Shown here: piece by piece, positions 33,534-42,136 of the stretch
How the letters are laid out: the number at the start of each line of letters is the position of its first letter
Numbering within the stretch: position 1 is the stretch's first letter
Source of the DNA: CAVSMC01 sp963798655
GTDB taxonomy: Bacteria; Pseudomonadota; Gammaproteobacteria; Burkholderiales; Casimicrobiaceae
Reading direction: 5' to 3'
Assembly: GCA_963798655.1 (NCBI GenBank)
Contig: CAWCUH010000020.1
Location: 9,405 to 73,404 of the forward strand
Length of the DNA stretch: 64,000 nt
Position numbers and translations under genes: made by a program
Notes under the pieces: model-generated
What the model saw: only the letters and a program-made list of their open reading frames with translations
What the model was told of the DNA's origin: nothing
Databases searched by the model: none

Positions 33534-36202
33534 TGGCATTGCTGCCTCGCGATGCGCCGCCGCCGACGATCCGTCGCGTCGATTACCGGCCGCCGCCCTT
33601 CCTCATCGACACCGTCGACCTCGCGATCGCGCTCGACCCCGACGCGACGCGTGTCACGGCGACGCTCGCATTCCGGCGCAATGGCGATGCGGACGCCGAT
33701 TCATCGGCGCCACTGGTGCTCGACGGCGAGGGCCAGCGCGACGTCGACGTCACCCTCGACGGCGTTCGCCTGTCCGCCGATCGCTACACGCTCGACGACA
33801 AAGCACTGACGATCCACGGCGCGCCGGCGGCCGGAAAGCTCGCCATCGCAGCGACGATCGGCCCGTCTTCGAACACCGCGCTCGAAGGGCTGTACATCTC
33901 GTCCGGCGTATTTTGCACGCAGTGCGAGCCGGAGGGATTCCGCCGCATCGCCTATTTCCCCGACCGTCCGGACGTGCTTGCAACGTACACGGTGACGCTG
34001 AACGCCGACAAGTCCCGCTATCCGGTGCTGCTGTCGAACGGCAATCGGATCGCCGCCGGCGATCTCGACGGCGGCCGACATTTCGCCACCTGGCACGATC
34101 CGTTTCCGAAGCCAACGTACCTGTTCGCGCTCGTCGCCGGCGATCTTGCCGCGCTCACCGATACGTTCACCACTCGCTCGGGCCGCGACGTCGCGCTCGC
34201 GATCTACGCGACGACGGCGAACCTGCCACGCTGCGCGCACGCGATGGCGTCGCTCAAGCGCGCGATGAAGTGGGACGAGGATCGATTCGACCTCGAGTAC
34301 GACCTCGACACGTTCATGATCTTCTGCGCCGACGACTTCAACCTGGGCGCGATGGAGAACAAGGGTCTCAACATCTTCAACAGCCGCCTCGTGCTCGCCG
34401 ATCCGGCGACGGCGACCGACGACGACTTCGTCGCGATCGAAGGCGTCATCGGCCACGAGTACTTCCACAACTGGACCGGCAACCGCGTCACGTGCCGCGA
34501 CTGGTTCCAGCTGTCGCTGAAGGAAGGTCTCACCGTCTTTCGCGACCAGGAATTCTCGTCGGACATGGCCTCGCGCGCCGTCGAGCGCATCGGTGAAGTG
34601 CGCTTCCTGCGAGCACGCCAGTTCGCCGAGGACGCCGGCCCGATGGCGCATCCGGTGCGTCCGGACGAATACGCCGAGATCAACAACTTCTACACGACGA
34701 CCGTCTACGAAAAGGGCGCAGAAGTGATCCGCATGCAGCACACGCTGCTCGGAGAGGCGCGATTTCGCCGCGGGCTCGATCTCTATTTCGCGCGTCACGA
34801 CGGACAGGCGGTCACGTGCGACGACTTCGTCCAGGCGATGGAAGACGCCTCTCGCGCCGACGGCGGTCCGGACCTCGTCCAGTTTCGTCGCTGGTACTCG
34901 CAGGCGGGCACGCCCGTCGTTCGCGTGCGCGGCGACTACGATGCGGCGGCGAGCACGTACACGTTGCACGTCGCGCAGCACGCGCCGCCCACGCCCGGCC
35001 AGCTGCACAAGCAGCCGCTGCACATTCCGCTCGCCATCGGGCTCGTCGCAGCCGACGGCCGTGACGTGCCGCTCGCGCTTCGTGGCGATCGCTCGCCGCC
35101 GGTTGCCACGCGCGTGCTCGACGTAACCGAGCGCACGCAGTCGTTCACGTTCGACGGCGTGACGCAACGGCCGGTGCCGTCGCTGTTGCGCGGCTTTTCC
35201 GCGCCGGTCAAGCTCGCGTACGACTACGACGACGACGCGCTCGCGCTTCTCGCCGTTCGTGACGGCGACAGCGTCAACCGCTGGGACGCCGCGCAGCGCC
35301 TCTATGTGCGCGCGATCGTCGCGCAGAGCGAGCGCCACGCGCGCGGCGATGCGCTCGAGCTCGCGCCGGTGCTTGCGCACGTCGCCGCCGCGCTGCTCGA
35401 TGATCGCCACACCGATCGTTCGCTGATCGCGCTCGCGCTCACGCCGCCCGACCTCGACTACATCGCGGAGTGCGTCGAGACGATCGACGCCGATGCGCTG
35501 CTCTCGGCGCGCCGCTTCGTCGTGCGCGAGCTCGCGCGCGCGGTCGCGCCGCGCCTGCTCACCGCGCTCGCGGCGAACCGCGTGAGCGAGCCTTACGCGC
35601 TCGCGCCGGCGCAGATCGCGCGCCGCATGCTGAAGAACATCGCGCTGCGCCTCGTCGGCACGATCGACGACGCGCCGGCGCACGCGGCGATCGTCGCGCA
35701 GTACGACGGCGCCGACAACATGACGGAGGCGATCGGCGCGCTCGCCGCCGTCAACGACAGCGCTGCGGCGCAGCGTGCGCAGCTTTTCGCTCGCTTCGAG
35801 GCGAGATGGCAGCACGAGCCGCTGGTGCTCGACAAGTGGTTCATGCTGCAGGCGCTGTCGCAGCGCTACGACACGCTCGCCCGCGTTCGCGCGCTCACGT
35901 CGCACCCGCGCTTCAACGCGCGCAATCCGAACCGCGTGCGCTCGCTCGTCGGCGCATTCGCGCGCAACTGGAGCGGGTTTCACGCCGCAGGCGGCGATGG
36001 TTATGCGTTCGTCGCCGAGCAGACGGTGGCGCTCGATCGTGTCAACCCGCACGTCTCGTCGACGCTCGCCGGCGCGTTCAACCTCTGGCGGCGCTTTTCA
36101 CCGCCGCGCCGCGAAGCGCAGCACGCCGCGCTGGAGCGCATTGCCGCGACACCGCGCTTGTCTCCGGACGTCGCCGAGGTCGTCGGCCGCGCGCTCGCGT
36201 GA
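33533..36202 (+). CDS. pepN: PepN, aminopeptidase N
   Basis: This 889-aa M1 family zinc aminopeptidase is the main cytosolic general aminopeptidase in proteobacteria. It has the exopeptidase motif GAMEN (Glu275) and zinc site HEYFHNWTGNR with His308, Glu309 and His312. The third ligand is Glu331 in LKEGLTVFRDQEFSSDM. The C-terminal half is the helical DUF3458 domain (PSLLRGFSAPVKLAYDYDDD onwards). The ATG overlaps the FKBP stop (TGATG), an unexpected pairing. Length is normal. Confidence 0.96.
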   Translation: MALLPRDAPPPTIRRVDYRPPPFLIDTVDLAIALDPDATRVTATLAFRRNGDADADSSAPLVLDGEGQRDVDVTLDGVRLSADRYTLDDKALTIHGAPAAGKLAIAATIGPSSNTALEGLYISSGVFCTQCEPEGFRRIAYFPDRPDVLATYTVTLNADKSRYPVLLSNGNRIAAGDLDGGRHFATWHDPFPKPTYLFALVAGDLAALTDTFTTRSGRDVALAIYATTANLPRCAHAMASLKRAMKWDEDRFDLEYDLDTFMIFCADDFNLGAMENKGLNIFNSRLVLADPATATDDDFVAIEGVIGHEYFHNWTGNRVTCRDWFQLSLKEGLTVFRDQEFSSDMASRAVERIGEVRFLRARQFAEDAGPMAHPVRPDEYAEINNFYTTTVYEKGAEVIRMQHTLLGEARFRRGLDLYFARHDGQAVTCDDFVQAMEDASRADGGPDLVQFRRWYSQAGTPVVRVRGDYDAAASTYTLHVAQHAPPTPGQLHKQPLHIPLAIGLVAADGRDVPLALRGDRSPPVATRVLDVTERTQSFTFDGVTQRPVPSLLRGFSAPVKLAYDYDDDALALLAVRDGDSVNRWDAAQRLYVRAIVAQSERHARGDALELAPVLAHVAAALLDDRHTDRSLIALALTPPDLDYIAECVETIDADALLSARRFVVRELARAVAPRLLTALAANRVSEPYALAPAQIARRMLKNIALRLVGTIDDAPAHAAIVAQYDGADNMTEAIGALAAVNDSAAAQRAQLFARFEARWQHEPLVLDKWFMLQALSQRYDTLARVRALTSHPRFNARNPNRVRSLVGAFARNWSGFHAAGGDGYAFVAEQTVALDRVNPHVSSTLAGAFNLWRRFSPPRREAQHAALERIAATPRLSPDVAEVVGRALA

Positions 36203-36205
36203 AGA

Positions 36206-36267
36206 CGAGGGTCAGAGTGCTGTTCAACGACAACTGCACTCTGACCCTCGTTGCACTCTGACCCTCG
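36206..36267. repeat. GGGTCAGAGT-type palindromic element, copy 2
   Basis: A perfect 15-bp inverted repeat, CGAGGGTCAGAGTGC (36206-36220) with its complement at 36236-36250, is followed at once by a second copy of the right arm (36252-36267). It fills the whole gap between the convergent pepN and fpr genes, so it could also act as a bidirectional terminator. Confidence 0.85.
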
Positions 36268-36268
36268 C

Positions 36269-37024
36269 TTACCAGTACGTCTCGACGGTGATCTGACCCG
36301 GCTCGCGCCGCCGATGCCGACGCATGCCGCGCGCGGCGAGCACCTTCTGCGCGTCGTCGACCATTGCCGGGTTGCCGCACAGCATCACCTGCGAGTTCTC
36401 GGGGTTGAGCGCGAGGCCGGCGCGTGCTTCGAGCCGCCCATCGTCGATCGCCGTCGTGATGCGCCCGGGAAGCGAACCGGCGTGCACGTCGCGGCTCACC
36501 ATCGGAACGTAGGTGAAAGCGCCGGCGTGCGCGGCGCCGATCTGCGCGATGACGTCGCGATAGGTGAGCTCGTTTGCGTGGCGCACGCCGTGCACGAGCA
36601 CGACGCGCGAGAATTTCTCCCACGGCTCGCCGGTGCGCAGGATCGACAGATAGGGCCCGAGCCCCGTGCCGGTCGCAATGCACCACAGCACGTCGGCCGC
36701 CGGCACCTCGGCCACCGAGAAGAAGCCGTTCGCGTTGCGCAGCAGCCACACCGGCTCGCCGGACTCGAGCGCCGCGAGCCTCGGCGTCAGCGGGCCGGCG
36801 GGCAGCACGATGAAGTAGAACTCGTGCGGCGCCGAATCGGGCGGATTGACGAACGAATACGGACGGCCGAGCATCGGCTCGGTGCTGCCGGCCGGCGCGG
36901 GCAACGCCACCCTGCCGAACTGTCCCGCGGTGAACGTCACCTCCGGCGCGTCGACCATCAGCGACAGCAGGCTGTCCGTCCACCGGCGCTTGCCGGCGAC
37001 ACGCCCCTCGACCCATTTGCTCAT
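36269..37024 (-). CDS. fpr: Ferredoxin/flavodoxin-NADP+ reductase
   Basis: This 251-aa FAD enzyme exchanges electrons between NADPH and ferredoxin or flavodoxin. The FAD motif is GRPYSFVN (RxYS, about residue 53). The NADP-binding motif is CIATGTGLGPYLSI, HGVRHANELTYRD is typical, and CGNPAMVDDAQKVLAARG precedes the C-terminal EPGQITVETYW aromatic end. It belongs to the bacterial subclass I FPR type and converges on pepN. Confidence 0.94.
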   Translation of the reverse strand: MSKWVEGRVAGKRRWTDSLLSLMVDAPEVTFTAGQFGRVALPAPAGSTEPMLGRPYSFVNPPDSAPHEFYFIVLPAGPLTPRLAALESGEPVWLLRNANGFFSVAEVPAADVLWCIATGTGLGPYLSILRTGEPWEKFSRVVLVHGVRHANELTYRDVIAQIGAAHAGAFTYVPMVSRDVHAGSLPGRITTAIDDGRLEARAGLALNPENSQVMLCGNPAMVDDAQKVLAARGMRRHRRREPGQITVETYW

Positions 37025-37088
37025 CGGATGACCTTCGCGCGTTCCATCGCGTCGACGCGCCGACAGAATGGCGCGTCGCGCGCATTGA

Positions 37089-37094
37089 TAAAAT
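37089..37094 (+). promoter_or_regulatory. TAAAAT -10-like box before the GNAT gene
   Basis: TAAAAT ends 7 nt before ATG 37102. Either the message is leaderless from that ATG, or translation starts at ATG 37129 with a short leader. No -35 was recognised. Confidence 0.35.
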
Positions 37095-37101
37095 TGCGAT
37101 T

Positions 37102-37695
37102 ATGCCAACCCGACCGGATGGGGCGACGATGCGCGCCCTCGCTTCGCGCGTCTACCTCCGTCCGCCGGCCCGCGCCGACGCCGGCGCATTCCTCGCCGCC
37201 GTGAAGGCGAGTCGCACGCTTCATCGCGGCTGGGTGCAGCCGCCGGCCAGCCTCGAGCGCTTCGCCGTCTTCGTCTCGCGCTACGGGCGCCTCGCGCGCG
37301 CCGATCCGCGCGAGCTCACGCACGCGGGCTACCTCGCGCTGCGCAAGGAGGACGACGCCCTCGTCGGCGCCTTCAATTTGAGCGAAATCGTCCGCGGAGC
37401 GTTCCAGAGCGCCTATCTCGGCTACTACGGGTTCGCGCCGCACGCCGGCAACGGCTACATGAGCGGCGGCCTCGCGCTCGTCCTCGACGAAGCCTTTCGC
37501 ACCCTTGCGCTGCATCGCGTCGAGGTGAACGTGCAGCCGACCAACGTCCGCTCGATCGCGATCGTCGAGCGCGCCGGCTTCGTTCGCGAAGGCTATTCGC
37601 GGCGCTACGTGAAGATCGCCGGCCGCTGGCGCGATCACGTGCGATTCGCGATGCTCGCCGAGGAGTGGCGCAATAACGCGCGCCGCAGGCGATGA
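37102..37695 (+). CDS. GNAT N-acetyltransferase, RimJ/RimL type
   Basis: This protein of up to 197 aa has the RimJ/RimL acetyltransferase arrangement. It shows VYLRPPARADAGAFLAAVKAS, VGAFNLSEIVRGAFQSAYLGYYGF, the acetyl-CoA region AGNGYMSGGLALVLDEAF and HRVEVNVQPTNVRSIAIVERAGF with a basic C-terminus. It probably acetylates a protein N-terminus or a small amine; the substrate is unknown. An internal ATG (37129) gives 188 aa. It is coupled to the next lipoprotein gene by ATGA. Confidence 0.9.
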   Translation: MPTRPDGATMRALASRVYLRPPARADAGAFLAAVKASRTLHRGWVQPPASLERFAVFVSRYGRLARADPRELTHAGYLALRKEDDALVGAFNLSEIVRGAFQSAYLGYYGFAPHAGNGYMSGGLALVLDEAFRTLALHRVEVNVQPTNVRSIAIVERAGFVREGYSRRYVKIAGRWRDHVRFAMLAEEWRNNARRRR

Positions 37696-38051
37696 CACCG
37701 GGGAGAATCGCCGTCGCGCTCGCCGTTCTCGCAGCGGGCTGCGCGACCGACGGCGGCGACAACGTGAAGCACACGCAGGCGATCCAGCCGTATGCAATGC
37801 ACGAGGACTGCGCGCAGCTTGCGGTCGGCGATCGCATCGTCTATGCGTTCCGGAGCGACGCAGCGCTCGACTTCAACATTCATTATCAGGACGGCGCCGC
37901 GGTCGTCGAGCCGATCACGCGCGAGCGCATCACCGAGGACGCCGGAGTCTTCGCCCCGCCGCTCGCACACCGCTACTGCCTGATGTGGGAAGCGGGCGCC
38001 GCCGGTGCGCACCTCGACTACCGGATGCGCGTGCTGCGCGCCGCGCGATGA
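37692..38051 (+). CDS. Small putative lipoprotein, unknown function
   Basis: This 119-aa protein has an N-terminal signal MTPGRIAVALAVLAAGC with a lipobox (LAAGC, Cys17). The mature part includes CAQLAVGDRIVYAFRSDAALDFNIHYQDG and HRYCLMWEAGAAGAHLDYRMRVLRA. It has two further Cys residues and looks like a small beta-sandwich. ATGA overlaps the GNAT gene. No characterised relative is recognised. Confidence 0.75.
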   Translation: MTPGRIAVALAVLAAGCATDGGDNVKHTQAIQPYAMHEDCAQLAVGDRIVYAFRSDAALDFNIHYQDGAAVVEPITRERITEDAGVFAPPLAHRYCLMWEAGAAGAHLDYRMRVLRAAR

Positions 38052-38209
38052 GCAACGCGTCGAGCAGACGCTCGTGCGCCGCCGCGAGCGCCTCGGCGAC
38101 ATCGGCTCGCAGGAGAACGTCCGCTACGACGGCATCGACACGGCGCTTGCCGCACTGCGCGCGAGTGGACGACGCAGCATGTACGTCCGCCCGTCGAAGC
38201 CCGAGCGTG

Positions 38210-39537
38210 TCAGCGTCGGGCGCGCAACGGTCGCAGCGACGCCACGAGCACCTCTAGCGCCGGTCGGTCGAGCTTGCCGCCGCGCGTATGCGGCAGCTCC
38301 GCGACGAAGACGATGCGACGCGGCCGCTTGTGTGGCGCGAGGCCGCCTTCGACGTGCGCGATCAGCGCGTCGTCGTCCGGCGGCGAGCCGCGCGCGACCA
38401 GCGCCGCGACGACGATCTGCCCCCAGGTTTCGTCGGTCACGCCGAACACCGCCGCCGCGGCAATGCCGGGCATCGCCTCGAGCGCGCGCTCGATCTCGGC
38501 CGGATAGACGTTCTCGCCGCCGGTGACGATCACGTCGAAGCCGCGGCCCAGCACATGAACGCATCCGCGCGCATCGATTGCGCCGGCATCGCCGGTGTCG
38601 AACCAGCTGCCCGGCGCGCGCGGCGTCTCGTCCCAGTAGCCGTCGAACAGCATGTCGCCGCGCACGTGGATGCGGTCGTCGACGATTTTCAGATCGACGC
38701 CGGTCAACGGCACGCCGGACGCGCCGTGCCCGTCGCCGTAACGCTCGGCGTAGCGCGTCGCGACGACTTGCGAGCACGTCTCGGTCGACCCGTACGTCGT
38801 GACGATCGGCAGCCGTCGCTCGACGGCGCGCGCACGAAGCTGCGCCGACATCGAGGCGCCGCCCACGAGCAGCGCGCGCAGTCGCTCGGGCGGCGTCCAT
38901 AGCGGATGTGCGTCGAGCACGCGAGCGAGCATCGTCGGCACGACCGAGGCGAGCGTCGCGCGATGCTCGGCGATCCACCGCGGGAAGAGTGCCGCGTCGA
39001 AGCGCTCGGCGAGCGTGACCGCACGGCGCGCGGCGAGGCAGCGCGTGAGGATCGAAAGGCCGCCGACATGCGCGATCGTCATGCATGCGAGCCAGCAATC
39101 GTCGTCGTTCCATCCGAGGTTGGCCGCGCTCGCGCTTGCCGACGCCACGAACGCTGCGCGCGGGAGCACGGCGCCGCGCGGCTCGCCCGTCGTTCCCGAC
39201 GTGAACAGCACCGCCGCCGCATCTTCATGCGGGATCGGGCCGATGCGCGCTGCGATCGCGAGCAGCCGGCCGCGCTCGTTCTCGGTGAGGCGCGGATGGA
39301 GCAACAGCGCCGGCACGCGGAGCTCGAGCAGCGCGTACAGCGTGACGACGGTTGCCAGCGTGTTCGAGCCGACGAGCGGATAGCGGCGATTCGCTCGCGC
39401 ACGTCATGCGCGAGCGCGGGCGTGCACTCGCGCACGAGCGCTGCGAGCTCGCCGAACGTGTACGAAGCGGGACCGATGCGAAGCGCGATCCGGTCGCCGG
39501 CATCGCTCGCGGCGGCGACGATCGACAGCTCGCTCAT
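38210..39537 (-). pseudogene. menE: MenE-like AMP-forming acyl-CoA ligase, frameshifted
   Basis: The frame from ATG 39537 opens MSELSIVAAASDAGDRIALR and includes SYTFGELAALVRECTPA, a ligase N-terminus, then degenerates near 39390. A second frame (stop at 39404-39406) resumes as YPLVGSNTLATVVTLYALLELR. It continues with the AMP-binding motif VLFTSGTTGEPRGAVL, TTYGSTETCSQV, GSWFDTGDAGAID and PHTRGGKLDRPALEVL, ending at 38210. One missing base around 39370-39403 would restore about 442 aa. It may be a real mutation or a sequence error. The adjacent menB suggests o-succinylbenzoate-CoA ligase. Confidence 0.8.
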
Positions 39538-39556
39538 GCCACGCGGGGGCGGCGCT

Positions 39557-40399
39557 CTACGGAAAGCGCTTGAACTTGCGGAAGTCGGGCTTGCGCTTTT
39601 CGAGGTACGCGTTCTTGCCTTCCTGGCCTTCGTCCGACAGGTAGTACAACAGCGTCGCGTTGCCGGCGAGCTCCTGCAACCCGGCCTGGCCGTCGCAGTC
39701 GGCATTGAGCGCCGCCTTGAGGCAGCGCAGCGCGATCGGGCTCACCGCGAGCATCTCCCGGCACCACTGCACCGTCTCCGCTTCCAGCTCCTCGTACGGA
39801 ACGACCCGGTTGACGAGCCCCATGTCGAGCGCCTGCTGTGCATCGTACTGGCGGCACAGGAACCAGATCTCGCGCGCCTTCTTCTGGCCGACGATGCGCG
39901 CCATGTACGCAGCGCCGTAGCCGCCGTCGAAGCTGCCGACCTTCGGCCCGGTCTGGCCGAAGCGCGCGTTGTCGGCGGCGATCGTCAGATCGCACATCAG
40001 GTGCAGCACATGGCCGCCGCCGATCGCGTAGCCGGCGACCATCGCGACGACGGGCTTCGGCAGCGTGCGGATCTGGCGCTGCAGGTCGAGCACGTTCAAC
40101 CGCGGCACGCCGTCGCCGCCGACGTAGCCGCCCTTGCCGCGCACGCGCTGATCGCCGCCCGAGCAGAACGCGTCGCGGCCCTGGCCGGTCAGCACGACGA
40201 CGCCGATGTCGGGATCGTCGCGCGCGTCGGCGAACGCCGCCTGCATCTCCATTACCGTCTCCGGCCGGAATGCATTGCGCACTTGCGGCCGGTTGATGGT
40301 GATTTTCGCGATGCCCTCGTCCGCCTTTGCGTAGACGATGTCGCGGTGGCTGCCGCATGGGCGCCATTGCGGGATGCGCGCCTCTGTTGTCGAACCCAT
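39557..40399 (-). CDS. menB: MenB, 1,4-dihydroxy-2-naphthoyl-CoA synthase
   Basis: This 280-aa crotonase-fold protein is strikingly close to enterobacterial MenB. It shows ITINRPQVRNAFRPETVMEM, GRDAFCSGGDQRVRGKGGYV, FGQTGPKVGSFDGGYGAAYM, GQKKAREIWFLCRQYDAQQA and the C-terminal NADCDGQAGLQELAGNAT and KRKPDFRKFKRFP. MenB closes the naphthoate ring in menaquinone synthesis. The related BadI (ketocyclohexanecarboxyl-CoA hydrolase) is an alternative but matches less well. It lies 19 nt before the menE-like gene and 14 nt after a Bug receptor. Betaproteobacteria usually have only ubiquinone. Confidence 0.88.
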   Translation of the reverse strand: MGSTTEARIPQWRPCGSHRDIVYAKADEGIAKITINRPQVRNAFRPETVMEMQAAFADARDDPDIGVVVLTGQGRDAFCSGGDQRVRGKGGYVGGDGVPRLNVLDLQRQIRTLPKPVVAMVAGYAIGGGHVLHLMCDLTIAADNARFGQTGPKVGSFDGGYGAAYMARIVGQKKAREIWFLCRQYDAQQALDMGLVNRVVPYEELEAETVQWCREMLAVSPIALRCLKAALNADCDGQAGLQELAGNATLLYYLSDEGQEGKNAYLEKRKPDFRKFKRFP

Positions 40400-40413
40400 C
40401 GAGCCGATTTCCT

Positions 40414-41394
40414 TCAGTCGACCTTGGCACCGGATTGGCGGACGACCTTCGCCCACTTCTCCGTCTCCGACCTGATATGACGCGCAAACGCTTCCGGCGT
40501 GCCGGCCACGGGCTGCGCGCCGCGCGCGATCAGCGAATCGCGGACCTGCGGATCGTCGAGCGCCTGGCGGATCGCCGCGTTCAGCTTGTCGATGATCGGC
40601 GCCGGCGTGCCGGCGGGTGCGAGGATTCCGTCCCATGCGCTGACCTCGTAGCCGGGCAGCCCCGATTCGGCCATCGTCGGAATGTCGGGCGCCGTCGGGA
40701 AGCGCTGCGCCGTCGTGACGGCGAGCCCGCGCAGCTGACCGCTCTTGACGCGCGGATAGGCGTTCGGCATCACGTCGATCATCATCTGCACGCGCCCGGC
40801 GATGACGTCGCTGATCGCGGCGGCGCCGCCGCGATACGGAACGTGGACGATGTCGATGGCCGCCATCGTCTTGAACAGCTCGCCGGCGAGATGCGACGTG
40901 GTGCCGTTGCCGGCCGACGCGAAGTTGACCTTGCCGGGGTTCGCGCGCGCGTAGGCGATCAGCTCCGATACCGAAGTCGCGGGGAAAGCAGGATTGACCG
41001 TCAGCATCGCCGCAATCGACGTCATGCGCGACACCGGCGCGAAATCGCCGATCGGATCGAAGCGCAGGTTTCCGTAGAGCGTCTGATTGATCGCGTGCGT
41101 GCCGTTGGTGCCGTAGAGGAGCGTGTACCCGTCGGGCGCGCTGTGGGCGACGATCTCGGCGCCGACATTGCCGCCCGCGCCCGGCCTGTTGTCGACGTAG
41201 ATCGTTTCGCCGAGGATATCGGCGACCTTCGGGACGACGGTTCGCGCGAGGATGTCGGCGCCTCCGCCGGCCGGGAACGGAACGACGAGGCGGATTGGCC
41301 GCTCGGGATAGTCGGCCGCATCGGAGGCCGCCGCGCAGCATGCGAGCGCGAGCATCGCGCCGATACGCGCCGCACGCCGGATCAGGCCATCCAT
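40414..41394 (-). CDS. Bug-family tripartite tricarboxylate transporter receptor (TctC-like)
   Basis: This 326-aa periplasmic solute-binding protein has a signal peptide (ARIGAMLALACCAAASDAA, cleavage near residue 27). The Bug fold follows: YPERPIRLVVPFPAGGGADILAR, VDNRPGAGGNVGAEIVAHSAPDGYTLL, HVPYRGGAAAISDVIAGRVQMMID and SGLPGYEVSAWDGILAPAGTP. Burkholderiales carry dozens of such receptors, mostly without an adjacent TctAB, as here. The ligand is unknown; carboxylates are typical. It is likely co-transcribed with menB. Confidence 0.93.
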   Translation of the reverse strand: MDGLIRRAARIGAMLALACCAAASDAADYPERPIRLVVPFPAGGGADILARTVVPKVADILGETIYVDNRPGAGGNVGAEIVAHSAPDGYTLLYGTNGTHAINQTLYGNLRFDPIGDFAPVSRMTSIAAMLTVNPAFPATSVSELIAYARANPGKVNFASAGNGTTSHLAGELFKTMAAIDIVHVPYRGGAAAISDVIAGRVQMMIDVMPNAYPRVKSGQLRGLAVTTAQRFPTAPDIPTMAESGLPGYEVSAWDGILAPAGTPAPIIDKLNAAIRQALDDPQVRDSLIARGAQPVAGTPEAFARHIRSETEKWAKVVRQSGAKVD

Positions 41395-41403
41395 GGCGAC
41401 ACT

Positions 41404-42135
41404 CTAGCCGAGGTCGGTGTGCGAGTACACGCGGCCATTGTCGACGGGCGCGAGAACGATGCGCTCGACGATCGCCCGCGCGACGTCGGCGGGGTCCTTG
41501 AGCAGCCCTTGCTCCTTGAAGCCGCGGAAGAGCTCGACGCTCGGGAAGCGCGCCGGATCGTGGCTTCGCATCTCGCGCTGCATGTCCGTCTCGAAGATGC
41601 CGGGCCGAAGCGAGATGCAGCGAAACGTCGGCTCGGCGTGCTCGGCGGCGATCGCGAGCGTGAGCATCTCGATCGCCGTTTTCGTCATCGAGTAGACGCC
41701 GCTGCCGGCGATCGCCCGCGCGGCGGCGCCCGAAGATATGTTGACGATGCGCCGCTCGACCCGCTCGTCGGTGAACGTGCGGCAAAACAGGTCGGCGAGC
41801 GCGAGCGGAGCCGCGACGTTGGTCGCGAGCGCACGCCCGGCGGCGCCGATGTCGATGTCGCCGACGCGACCGATCGGACCGCCGACGGCGGCGTTGTTGA
41901 TGAGCGTCACCGCTCGCAGCGGCTCGCGAGCGAGCGCCGCGAAGGCGCTGCCTGCCGCGCTCGCGATCGCGGTCGGCTCGCCGAGATCGCAGCGAGCGAG
42001 GCGAAAGCGCTCGCCGGCGAGCCGCGCGCTCGCGCTGCGGCCCACGCCGAGCACGATGAAGCCGCGCGACAGCAGCTCGGCGGCAAGCGCCTCGCCGAGG
42101 CCGCGCGACACGCCGGTGACGATCGCGGCATCCAC
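41404..42135 (-). CDS. Short-chain dehydrogenase/reductase
   Basis: This 243-aa Rossmann-fold SDR shows the coenzyme motif VTGVSRGLGEALAAEL, NNAAVG, the catalytic Ser in NISSGAAARAIAGSGVYSMTKTA and the Tyr-x-x-x-Lys pair in YSMTK. The C-terminus (RPGIFETDMQREMRSHD, GRVYSHTDLG) is like the sepiapterin-reductase/benzil-reductase (YueD) group. The start is GTG (42133-42135), 1 nt after the zinc-ribbon gene. Its substrate is unknown. Confidence 0.88.
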   Translation of the reverse strand: MDAAIVTGVSRGLGEALAAELLSRGFIVLGVGRSASARLAGERFRLARCDLGEPTAIASAAGSAFAALAREPLRAVTLINNAAVGGPIGRVGDIDIGAAGRALATNVAAPLALADLFCRTFTDERVERRIVNISSGAAARAIAGSGVYSMTKTAIEMLTLAIAAEHAEPTFRCISLRPGIFETDMQREMRSHDPARFPSVELFRGFKEQGLLKDPADVARAIVERIVLAPVDNGRVYSHTDLG

Positions 42136-42136
42136 G

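Noticed and set aside
38052..38209. Possible small gene between the lipoprotein and the menE-like gene (a frame reading ...RERLGDIGSQENVRYDGIDT...)
   Set aside because: The frame looks somewhat protein-like, but no convincing start or ribosome-binding site exists and it runs on into antisense of menE. I saw no recognisable family.
39557..40399. BadI (2-ketocyclohexanecarboxyl-CoA hydrolase) as the name for the crotonase-fold gene
   Set aside because: Kept only as an alternative, since stretches such as GQKKAREIWFLCRQYDA and NADCDGQAGLQELAGNAT are those of genuine MenB.
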